A DNA stretch of 28,071 bases from Chromera velia (Eukaryota > Sar > Chromeraceae): positions 15,001 through 43,071 of the forward strand of contig JAHBMJ010000343.1 of the NCBI GenBank assembly GCA_018398765.1, given 5' to 3'. Of the stretch, positions 19,462-28,071 are shown in pieces. A program made the position numbers and the translations under genes. How positions within the stretch are numbered: the first letter of the stretch is position 1; the number at the start of each line of letters is the position of its first letter. Under the pieces are notes generated by a model. That model ran no database searches. It had not been told where the DNA came from and saw only the letters and a list, made by a program, of their open reading frames with translations.

Positions 19462-20370
19462 AAGGGAATCAATTAAACGTAAAAAACAATATAGTAATCA
19501 TTGATTTTTACTAAGATGGCGCAATACAAAGTGAGGCTCCGACTAGGACTCCGAACTGCATCGGTTCTGTAGAGGCGTCGTTTAAAGCGAACACATCCAA
19601 TACATATTCACATATGCAGATCCATGCAGATTATGCAGACCTCTTTCCCCCCCTTGACTGCATGACTCTCGCCTTTCTATAGGCTGGGAGCCCATAACTG
19701 GGCCATAAGACGAAACGGCTGCAGATACAGGCGAGAATGAACGTACATACACACAGTGAAAAGGAGCGGAAAAGGACGTCTTGAATGTGAAGCAAACAAA
19801 CACACCATGCAGGCTGAGCGAAACGCCGTCGATCCTCCCCCAGGCGCACACGCAAGCACGAATCCCGTCATGCGGTCACTCTTCTCCTTCAGTATTCACC
19901 CCCTTATTATCCAACAAGTCTGCTCTCTATACACAACACCAACACAGGGTTGGAATCAGAAGAAGAGAGTTCCAGACAAAAAAGAAAATCTTTGAGACAA
20001 AAAAAAGCTTCCTGTGAAGGAAACAGAAGGAGAGGGAAAGAGAAAGACTGGAGAATCAGCGCAGAAAAAGAAAAAAAAGACTGCAGAGGCGGAGAAGACG
20101 AGACGAATGCAGGCAGGTGAAATCAGACCAATGGTCAAGACGATCGAGACGAATGACAACGGTCAGAAAGATCCATGCATAAACTAGGACGGTTGATAGA
20201 ACATGCAAAGACAGTCAACAGAAAAAAGATAGGCAGCACAAAGCAGCTAGACAGCTGCACAGGTAGTGCAAAGAAAGAAAGACAGAAAGAAAGAAAGAAT
20301 GAAAGAAAGAAAGAAAGAATGAATGAAAGAAAGAAAAAAAGAAAGAAAGAAAGAAAGAAAGAATGAATGA

Positions 20371-20418
<48 letters not shown>

Positions 20419-21119
20419 GAGATGTATGTCCTCGCTGACGCTCATGCAGTCACTTCACTGACTTCACTCACTGCTAACTTCGATTCTTCCCCCCCCCGAG
20501 ATCGCATGCTGTGCATGCTGATGTGGATCTATCCCGGACAGGCCCATCGGCCCGGACGCCACCGGTCCGTGTCATTGACCCATAATCCAACACTGGGCCC
20601 ACAAAAGCAGACCATGCAATGCACGTGTGATACAGGATGGTCACTATGGTCGCCTTCGCTGTGAGTAGCTGTGAGCAAACAGGACGACTTTGGTCGCTGG
20701 GCCCACAAAAGCAGACCAACGTGTGTGTGATCTAGTACGGTCTCGTCCACTCACCCCCTCAGTCACTCACCCACCACTCCCCTCTCTTGGTCTCTCTGCT
20801 CAATGACATGAGCTTGAGACATCCCTTCGAGTTCTCGCATAATTGACGCAAGACTCGGCCTCGAGGCTCAAATGTTAACCTCCTGTCTGTTTTTCCACAA
20901 TTAAGGCGAAGTGATCACGCGAGTGTGCAAGACCGAGGAAAGGATGATCAGAGGGCCGTCAGAGACGTACGGGGAAAGCGCGGAAAAACGAAAAGGAAGT
21001 AAAGGAAACGATTTGAATCAGAACTAGGAAGAGGCGTTCAGCATCTCACGCACGCGAGATTCCAGAGTGACGTAACAGAGTAGGCAGGCGGGCAGGAAAA
21101 GGTCAACAGTGGCATGCAC
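19462..21119. other. Gene-free stretch with GAAA repeat
   Basis: No gene is supported. A GAAA/GAAT tetranucleotide array fills 20265-20420. A 22 bp perfect direct repeat containing ctgggcccacaaaagcag lies at 20593-20614 and 20697-20718, 104 bp apart. The last 100 bp, read on the minus strand, would be the 3' untranslated region of the CPC-heptad gene. A splice-acceptor-like cctag lies near 21027 but I have no evidence for a further exon. Confidence 0.45.
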
Positions 21120-22671
21120 TCACACGGCGGGGCAGAGGCCTTGCCCAATCGGACAGAGACCAGCACCGCAAGGGCACTCCGCGGTATCACACGGGCAAAG
21201 TCCGTCATTGCAGGGACAGAGACCAGCACCGCAAGGGCACTCCGCGGTGTCACACGGGCAGAGGCCCTCGTTGCAAGGACAGAGACCAGCACCGCAAGGA
21301 CAGATACCAAACGGGTCATTGCAAGGACAGTTCCCCTGAGCGCATGGACAGTCCCCCTGAGCGCAAGGGCAGATGCCGGTGCCACAAGGGCAGTTGCCTT
21401 GGTTGCAAGGACAGTCCCCCTGGTTGCAACCACACACGCCAGTACCACAAGGGCAGTTGCCTTGGTTGCAGGGACAGTCGCCTGAGTTGCAAAAACAGCA
21501 AATTCAATATAAATTTACGACAAAAGACGACAATATCGATATTGCAAGAAAATTGCTTTGAATTTGTGGATGACAAAGCACATGGTTTCTTTCCCCCATT
21601 CTCTTCATGGACGCAACAGACAAAAAGAAAGAAAGCAACAAAGAGAAAGGAACGTCACAACAACTCAGACAAAGTGGGCAGGGGGCCCGAAAGGTGAGAG
21701 TTAAGCGCCCCTTGCCTCTCAACCTCCCGACAGGACTTCACATGATCACTTGTCGTCACACGCTACTTCTTGCTGCTTCCACCCAAGACAAGAGAGAAGA
21801 TTGCAAAAACAGTAAAAACCCCATTGACAAAATTGCAACAAAAGACAACAATATCATTGCAAGAAAATTGTTTTGAATCCGCGGAAGACAGACCTGCGTT
21901 GCAAGGACAGTTGCCTGAGTTGCAGGGACAGAGCCCCTGATTGCAAGGACAGTCGCCCTGGTTGCAAGGACAGTTGCCTGAGTTGCAGGGACAGAGCCCT
22001 TGATTGCAAGGACAGTCGCCTTCGTTGCAGGGACAGTTTCCGGTAGCACAGGGGCAGTCTCCTTGGTTGCACGGACAGAGGCCGCTCCCACACTGACAGT
22101 CTCCTTGCGCACAAGGACACAGACCTGAGTTGCAAGCACACGGATCTGCCGCGTCGTTTGTACAAGTACAGAGACCCTGATTGCAAGGACAGTTTCCCGC
22201 AGTGCCGCATAGGCACGGGTCGTTCGGGTCTTTACTGCATTGGCAGTTGCCTTGGTTGCAGGGACACGTCTCCGTACCGCAAGGACACTCGTCCGTCTTG
22301 CAGGGACAAGGACCTGTGCCGCAAAGACAGTGATCCGTGCCGCAAGGGCAGTCTGCTGTGCCGCAGGGACGCTGTTTCGTACCGCAAGGAACTTTGTCCT
22401 TCGTCCTCGACTTCGGGCCGGCGTCTTTGCCCTCGTTGGTCTTCGTGAAGTCAAAGATGTCCTTGTCAAATTGCATTCCTTTGAACAAGTCTGCGAACAA
22501 ATATTATACATGGATGGGCAGGAGAGAGCTCGTTTTATCTCCGTGTTTTGAGGCGAGGTCCCGCTATAATCAGCTTCAATTCAATTCGTGCGCCTCACCT
22601 TGTAGCTTTTCCTGATCCAGGGCGGCAAACGCCACCGTCCCCACCAGGAGGCCAAAAAGAACCTTCAGCAT
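21120..22671 (-). CDS. Secreted cysteine-rich CPC-heptad repeat protein, 3 exons
   Basis: Exon 1 (22599-22671) encodes MLKVLFGLLVGTVAFA, a clear signal peptide, and ends CAAG/GTGAGG. Intron 1 is 22491-22598, with acceptor TTCGCAG. Exon 2 (21894-22490) ends GCAG/GTCTGT. Intron 2 is 21482-21893, with acceptor CAACTCAG. Exon 3 (21120-21481) ends in TGA. Both introns are phase 1 and the exons total 1032 nt, giving 343 residues. After a charged, Cys-free segment (about residues 25-57) nearly the whole protein is a heptad CPC-x-x-G-x, for example CPCNQGDCPCNQGN, with 76 Cys by my count. Irregular units (SKDPNDP, TNDAADP, NDPFG) interrupt it. Exon 3 continues the heptad register across the junction. 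Proteins with such spacing may be disulfide-built wall or matrix proteins or metal binders; I know no named family that fits. An alternative donor GTGAGT overlaps the stop codon. Confidence 0.82.
21482..21893 (-). other. Intron 2 containing two copies of one short intron
   Basis: Its first about 95 bp (21799-21893) and last about 95 bp (21484-21577) are homologous in direct orientation. They share gatattgt(t/c)gtcttttgt, caattttcttgcaat and tttttgcaa. The first copy keeps the donor GTCTGT but has lost the acceptor (CAATC). The second keeps the acceptor CAACTCAG but has no donor GT at the matching place. The 221 bp between them carry no CPC code. The intron thus looks like a duplicated ancestral intron of which only the outer sites are still used. 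Reading through from exon 2 would instead give a hydrophobic tail ending GGSSKK and a TAG at 21763. Confidence 0.6.
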
Positions 22672-23480
22672 TCCGGACGCAACAGTGTGAACGAAAACGG
22701 AGTTGCCAACTCGCGAACACCTTTCTCTATTCTTGTCCTGGCTTCTGGTTGCCCTTGACTTCTCCTTCTTCCAACTTATAGAAGTGAGAGCTGTTCACGA
22801 TTGATTGAATCTGATGATCGGGGTTTTCACGATTGACTGAACGGTTTTTCTTGCGGTTGCATATGCTATCAATGAATTGTCATGAACTCGTTGTTCCACG
22901 ACATTCCACGACACAGATCAGCAGATGATCAGCAATGATTGATCAGCAGTCTGATGAATACTTTGTACGACGGAGACGGTGTATCCTGAGATATCCTGAG
23001 TGCGTGACGCAGTCTGAGCGGCATGCAGTCGAACGCATGCATGCACTCCGTGCGAATGGCCTGGAAGGCGCGAATTCTTAAATGAGCCTCACCCTCATGC
23101 ATCTTTACGGGGCCAAAAAGTCTGATCAGTCTGCATCCAGCAGCTCAGCTGTACTGCAGGAGCTGAAAGTGTTGTTTGTTAAGATCGAAGCAAAAGCTTC
23201 ACGACTGACAGAAACAAACTTTGAAAAAGGTGGATTGCCTTCAGACATACGGTATCAGCACGATCAAGCGGGCAAAGGAAACAGCTCTTTGCCTTTTGGC
23301 TTCAGGATTGCCTCCCTGAGTTGCACTGTTGCACAAATTGCGCTTACTGCTCAACTGGGAAAATGCACATGTTTCACTCTGTCAGAAAAGCCCTTGTTGG
23401 GCTGATCTCTGACGGCAAAGAAGTCAGTTCCACGTATGGCTCGACGTTGAGGTTTCGGCAGGCTTCTTCCCCGCGCTCTC
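22672..23480. promoter_or_regulatory. Divergent intergenic region
   Basis: This separates the leftward CPC-heptad gene from the rightward coiled-coil gene. It contains TGCATGCA at 23038-23045 within a run of alternating GCATGC words. It also holds short repeats: cgattga near 22798-22842, ttccacgaca twice near 22895-22912, and gatcagca three times near 22917-22950. An open frame of 107 codons at 23082-23405 has no recognisable features and could be chance or an unrecognised upstream exon. No TATA-like element stands out. Confidence 0.35.
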
Positions 23481-25478
23481 ATGCATCTTCTTGATCTGTT
23501 TGCAAGTGCCTTGTCAGTGTTTCCACTAACTTCTTCACATGGTCATCCTTTTGTTCGCTTCCTTGCTTTTCCTTTACGCCAACATTTGTGTCGTGGAGAG
23601 TCCCAGAACACACATCTCCCTTCCTACCCTTCCCCTTGTGCCTCTTCTTCCCCCCTCATGCAGGAAACAACACCTGAAAAGTGGACAGAGACGGACACGG
23701 ATGCCGAAACGGAGACGGAGACCCCCCTCAATCGTCTCTCTCTCGAGGTGAACCAGGAGAGTTTTACAGATCCGGATTCCGGAACAGATTCTGGATCGAC
23801 TGATGATGATTGTCTGCTGTCCCCCTCTTTCCTCCGCTTCAAACGGCCGTTTCGAAGCCTCCCACCCAGCAGTGTGCTGTCTCCTGCAGCAGAGCAAGAG
23901 ATGGGAGCGACGTCAGATTCCGGGTCTGAATCCGACAGTGTCAGCACGACGTGGTCTGATAGGGCAATCGGACAGTCCCAAAAGTCTCTTGCACTGTGCG
24001 AGGACCTGATGAGAATGTGTGAGAACATGCACAGAGAGAGAGAGCACTACAGAATGAAGGCGGAGGAAGAAGAAAGAAGGGCTGAGGCCGCCGAATTTTT
24101 CCTGCAGCAAGCACTGACACAACTACAGACATTGCGAATAAAGAGAAAAGGAGAAGATCGGCCACTTCTGCACGAAGGAGAAAGGGAACTTCTACCCGCT
24201 TCTCCTCAGTCTTCCAACAGTCCTCATCAAGAAGAGAGAGAGCAGATCCAACCCTTGAGTCATCTCTTTCCTGCCGCTGTACAGGGAGACGGTGATTGTC
24301 AAGATCTCTCACCCCCCCTTCACTCTAGGTCTGGCCCTGCTTCTGACCCCCCGATTTCCGTCTCTCCTTTGCTGCACAGTTTTTCTAACCGCATGACTCA
24401 GCCGCAAGCAGCTCCTCCCAGTGTCTCCTCAGCAACTGACAGTGTGGGGGTCGAAGGGGAAAGGGAAACACTAGTGAACATCTGCCTGGAAGAAGAAGAA
24501 GAAGAATGGGAGGAGGGTGTGCTCTGTTCTTCCAGTGAAGCAACTGCTTTTAGTTCTTTCTTTGTCGCTCTCTGTGCTGATAATGTGCTTCCTGTAGTGA
24601 GGACGCACCTGGGGAGACGGCTTGAGAGTGACGAGATTTTTTGGGAAGACAGGAGAGAAGAGAGTCAGCAGTTGGAGTCGTCGTCCTTTCTTTCTGAGGG
24701 GGGAAGAGAGGACACGCTGACGGCGTTCTTGCAGCAGTCAGAGATGCAGAAGGCGAGAGTGGAGGCGAGCATCCCTCCGCTGATTGAAATGCTCAGGAAG
24801 ACAGAAGATACTCTCTCTACGGTGAGAGAGTCGTTCAATGAGAGCGAGAGAGAAAGGAGGAGGTTGGAAAGAGAGTTTGAGGGGGAAAAGGAGAAAAGAG
24901 AGGAGGCCGGTAGAGAAGTCGCACACCTGAAGAAAATCTCTCAAAAGCAGCAGCAACAAATTGACGAATTGTATCAGGAGAGGAGAGGGAGGGAAAGGGA
25001 GAGGGAAAACCTGATGCAGAGGGAGCGAAACCTGCGCCTCTCTCTGCAGTCGATACAGTCAAGCTCCGGGAAGGAGAGGGAAACCAAAGATATAGTCAGT
25101 CTCTGGCAAAGGATGTACGTGCAGAATATCATCGATCAGAAGAATCATGTACAGAATATCACCGCTCAGACATCCTTTTTCAAAGCAGAAATAAAAGGAC
25201 GCATGATCGAAGAGAAAGAATGCCAAGCAGGCATAGAGATCGAGGAGTCAATCCGCAGACCTGAATTCACGAAGGGAAGAACAAAGTCTGCAATGCAGTC
25301 TTACAAACATGCACACAGATGTATGTATGCACACACATACCCACACGCCCTCACATACACATATACACACACACATATACATACACGCACGCACGCTCGC
25401 ACGCGCACACGCACACACACATACACACACACACTCACACTAATTTTGCTGATCTTCGCTTTCCTTCCCTCTCTTTAG
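23481..25478 (+). CDS. Coiled-coil protein with acidic/Ser-rich N-terminus
   Basis: The open frame has 665 codons, but the first 59 read like translated pyrimidine-rich leader. The next ATG (23658) is a better start. That ATG also overlaps a good splice acceptor (pyrimidine tract then CATGCAG at 23657-23663), so an upstream exon is possible. From there: a Thr/Glu/Asp-rich segment ([13 protein letters not shown]), a Ser/Asp segment, coiled coil 1 at about residues 172-222, and a Pro/Ser-rich linker. An acidic run [10 protein letters not shown] comes next, then coiled coil 2 at about residues 416-526, rich in Glu, Arg and Gln. After about residue 605 the frame runs through a CA/CG microsatellite as His-Thr-Arg repeats to TAG at 25476-25478; the natural protein may end by splicing before this. 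I recognise no family. Heptad-like charge patterning suggests a cytoskeletal or scaffold role, which is inference. Confidence 0.65.
   Translation: MHLLDLFASALSVFPLTSSHGHPFVRFLAFPLRQHLCRGESQNTHLPSYPSPCASSSPLMQETTPEKWTETDTDAETETETPLNRLSLEVNQESFTDPDSGTDSGSTDDDCLLSPSFLRFKRPFRSLPPSSVLSPAAEQEMGATSDSGSESDSVSTTWSDRAIGQSQKSLALCEDLMRMCENMHREREHYRMKAEEEERRAEAAEFFLQQALTQLQTLRIKRKGEDRPLLHEGERELLPASPQSSNSPHQEEREQIQPLSHLFPAAVQGDGDCQDLSPPLHSRSGPASDPPISVSPLLHSFSNRMTQPQAAPPSVSSATDSVGVEGERETLVNICLEEEEEEWEEGVLCSSSEATAFSSFFVALCADNVLPVVRTHLGRRLESDEIFWEDRREESQQLESSSFLSEGGREDTLTAFLQQSEMQKARVEASIPPLIEMLRKTEDTLSTVRESFNESERERRRLEREFEGEKEKREEAGREVAHLKKISQKQQQQIDELYQERRGRERERENLMQRERNLRLSLQSIQSSSGKERETKDIVSLWQRMYVQNIIDQKNHVQNITAQTSFFKAEIKGRMIEEKECQAGIEIEESIRRPEFTKGRTKSAMQSYKHAHRCMYAHTYPHALTYTYTHTHIHTRTHARTRTRTHTYTHTLTLILLIFAFLPSL
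25307..25440 (+). repeat. CA-rich microsatellite inside reading frame
   Basis: Imperfect CA repeats with CG and TA interruptions. In the reading frame of the coiled-coil gene they encode alternating His/Thr and Arg/Thr residues with no stop, so repeat length changes would alter or shift the predicted C-terminus. Confidence 0.85.
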
Positions 25479-26789
25479 TTTCTGATTGACGTTCATGTCT
25501 CCAATCTGTCCTTGTTGACTATGTACTGAACGCTGCAGCTGATTGCGTCGTTGCGAGAGGGACTTCTCCGATCACTTGAAGGAGCCAGTCCGACCCTTGC
25601 AGCTGTCCTTTGACGGAGGCGGTCCGAATTTCGAGGTTTGACGGAGACGCAGGGGTTGGGCATTTATTTATTTGGTAACGTCGATCGATCGTCTCTCGAT
25701 CATCGAGAGGTGGGTGTCGGGTGTCTGTCCTCCGGTCAAGTGCCTTGAGAAAACCGAAGGGGTTGAGTCTTCGAGGGAGGATTCATAGGGGTGGATGGAG
25801 ACGGCTACTCTCTGCTCTGAAACTCGATCCGGCCTTCGCCCGGCAAGGTCGAGACGTTAATTCTGGCGCATGCAGGTGCATGCAGAGTTCTTTCTTGACA
25901 CACGCAGGCAGGGGGGGCAAGGGTGAGGGGGGGCGTGTATAGATCCATCTGGCCCCTTCGACAGCTAGAATCTTTCCTTCCTTGGATTCTTCTCCCTTAG
26001 CACTGCCGGCCCCTCTGTTGAAGAGGAGTGTGGGTCCAAATTTCAACAAGGGTCGATTGTGTGTGATTGGAGTCACCTGTCTGTGCATGTTGAGAGAAGG
26101 GGAAAAGATGTGACGAGAGAGTGGGACACATGAAGAGAAGGAGGGCTTCTCTCGGGTAATTGATTCATGCAGCAGTGCATTCATTCATTCAGATCATGGT
26201 GCTCTTCCTTCTCTTTCACCACTTCTAAGCTGCATGCCTGGTAATTATCTTATCTCGATCATGCATCCGTCATCCCTTCTTTCTTTAAGTTTGACCTTTT
26301 CCTTTCTTCTGTCTAGCTCACCTGGAACGTACCTTCCTGAACGACAGTCAGTCGAACGACTTTCTTTCCCCTCTTCCGTCGCATCTGACATTCAAAAGGG
26401 CAGCTTGACTGAAAACGGCATCTGTCTGTTAAGGCGGAAAAAGAAGATGGAGGCACATGAAGACATGAAACTCTCTCAGCGAAAGGTCTTTCCCCTGAAA
26501 AGAAAACTTAGTCAGAGAGGGTGGATGAGTTCGGATGGAGAGGTCGCACGCGAGGATTTTCACACGGCCTTTTGTCTGTCTGTTTGTCTTTCAGTCTGCT
26601 TCTCTGTCTGACTGACTGTCCAGCACATTCTTTAGACGTCAGTCTGTGGGTAAGGGCAGGGAAGGAGTTCCATGCGTACGTCGATCGGCATGGCCTGCTT
26701 GAGAAGAAGATGCACAAGTGACAAGCAAAGATGGTTAAGTCAGTGGATTTCCCTAGGGATTTCCCGATGAATTTATCTTGTCTGTTTCC
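25479..26789. other. Gene-poor stretch, possible 3' exons
   Basis: TGCATGCA lies at 25877-25884. An open frame at 26234-26611 contains a Lys/Arg-rich stretch (RRKKKMEAHEDMK, then SQRKVFPLKRKLSQRG). It follows an acceptor-like pyrimidine tract ending ctgtctag at about 26318, so it might be a downstream exon of the coiled-coil gene. I cannot connect it to a donor, so I leave it uncalled. The rest shows no coding signal. Confidence 0.35.
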
Positions 26790-28071
26790 TCCTTCCTTGT
26801 CTTCTATTGCGTGATTTGTGCTGTATGCGTCGTTTTTGTCCGAACTTGGTCTCAAATGACCTCCTGGGTTCCAAATAATAAATCAATACCTCCCTTTCCC
26901 TCTTTCCCTCTTTTCCTCCCTCCATCCCTTCCTTCCTTCCTCAGCATTTCGACTGACGGCTGGTTTCTTCACCTTCGTCTTCTCTCCTCTCCTCTCCTCT
27001 CCTCTCCTCCCCCTTCTTCGCCTCTTGAGTTATCGATGGTATGAATGAATGAAGGAGGGAAGGCGAATTCATCCGTTCAATTTGGCAACTTCCCCGACTG
27101 GGTATACAGCAAGGGGAGGGAGATTATGGAGGGCACTTGCAATGAATTCAGGACACACGCAGCTTCTCTTCTCTTCTCTTTCATCTCTTCGTCTAGCTCT
27201 CCTCTTCCTTCTGCATTGCAGAAAGCAAGGCAGACCCAGGGATAAGGGCAGGGCACATGCAATCGGGGCGGAAACAGGGAGAGTTTCTCGGCAATGACCA
27301 TGCATACAGCGGTCGACGCGTCGTTGAATTCCTCTGTCCTTCTAGCTCTCTTTCCTTCTCCTCTTTCTCTCTTGATAGAATCTACTTCCTTGTACTCTAC
27401 TGCTTCAACTGTGTTGTATACGTCGTTTTTGTCAGAACATACCTGGGTTTGAATTGGTAAATTGATTCCTCCGTCTCCCTCCCTTCCTCCCTCCATCCCT
27501 TCCTTCCTTCCTTCCTTCCTCAGCATTTCGACTGACGGCTCGTTTCTTCACCTTCGTCTCCTCTCCTCTCATCTCCTCTGTCCTCTTCTTGCCCTCATGA
27601 GTGATCGATCGAATGAACGTAGGAAGGAACGAACGAATGAATGAATGAATGAATGAATGAATAGACAAAGGAGGGAAGAGGAGGTCATCCAACTGCCCCC
27701 ACTGGGTACATAGCAAGGGGAGGGGGTTTATGGAGGGCACTAAGTCTTGCACTGAATTCACTGCAGCATCGATCATCCAATTCACACTGACGGCTTATCT
27801 CCTCTTTCACCTTTCCGTCTCTCTTCTGTATTAAAGGAAGCAGGGAGAGTAGGGAGAAGGACACGGTGCGATCAGTGGGGATGCGTCTTCCCTCAGGTTC
27901 CCTGCATGTTCCTGTCTTTCTTTCTATCGAACAAAGGAAGGAAGGAAGGAAGGAAGGAATGGATCAGTCTGTTGTTGTATTTTATTCTTTTGTATTTTAT
28001 TGCTTGCGTTGTATTGTATGCGTTGACTCTGCTCCGATCTTTCTTTCGCTTGAATGGCCTCCCTGATTCAT
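26790..28071. repeat. Dispersed ~590 bp repeat, copy R2, runs off the window
   Basis: This is a second copy of the 15281-16420 block in the same orientation. catttcgactgac recurs at 26944 and 27526, actgggtata or actgggtaca variants at about 27097 and 27700, and gtatgcgt-type words at 26824, 27415 and 28015. The stretch 27075-27450 is nearly identical to 15480-15860, including the AATTTGG...CCCCGACTGGGTATAC block and the gatagaatctacttccttg block. The right end lies outside the window. Confidence 0.75.

Noticed and set aside
21120..22400. Regular 21 bp spacing that could be mistaken for a CRISPR array
   Set aside because: The period is one heptad of codons in a spliced gene. There are no unique spacers, and the organism is eukaryotic.
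22337..22615. Plus-strand and alternative-frame ORFs over the CPC-heptad gene
   Set aside because: They are shadows of the tandem heptad code; only the minus-strand frame has the signal peptide and in-phase splice sites.
15281..28071. R1 and R2 as the two long terminal repeats of one giant retroelement
   Set aside because: The segment between them carries ordinary spliced genes and no pol, and the repeats are tandem dimers lacking clear TG...CA ends.

Overview
The window is eukaryotic nuclear DNA. At least one gene is spliced with GT-AG introns. Long GA, CT, CA and GAAA microsatellites are common, coding density is low, and decayed transposable elements occupy much of the sequence. The base composition, the microsatellite load and several TGCATGCA palindromes near gene starts remind me of an alveolate alga such as Chromera. 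That assignment is inference; nothing in the window is diagnostic.

Layout. Positions 1-3650 hold two decayed, divergently oriented copies of a 2-oxoglutarate/Fe(II) oxygenase-like gene (minus strand about 688-1080, plus strand 2996-3616). They flank a large foldback element (1212-2621) whose two roughly 670 bp arms carry mirrored 21 bp tandem repeats. Positions 3650-5320 are non-coding with three perfect hairpins. At 5651-6835 (minus) lies an intact TauD/TfdA-type dioxygenase with a predicted signal peptide. Its last 142 bp are repeated beside an assembly gap. Positions 6840-8650 hold a MITE-like inverted repeat and CT/GT microsatellites. Positions 8654-12110 (minus) hold a Ty1/copia retrotransposon Pol with pre-integrase, integrase, reverse transcriptase and RNase H. 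It is broken by about ten in-frame stops but only one frame change. Positions 12.1-15.0 kb contain AT-rich and purine-rich DNA, a second inverted-repeat element and an unrecognised broken ORF.

From 15.28 to 16.42 kb lies a pyrimidine-rich tandem dimer that recurs at 26.79-28.07 kb in the same orientation. A 231 bp MITE with matching terminal repeats and an 8 bp target duplication sits at 19231-19461. The most distinctive gene is on the minus strand at 21120-22671. It has three exons whose splice phases agree exactly and encodes a secreted 343-residue protein with 76 cysteines, built from a heptad of the form CPCxxGx. It is divergent from a plus-strand coiled-coil protein (23481-25478) whose reading frame runs through a CA microsatellite.

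I see no rRNA, tRNA, CRISPR array or operon. The host genes give no sign of a shared pathway. The outstanding candidate for something undescribed is the CPC-heptad protein and the duplicated intron within it.
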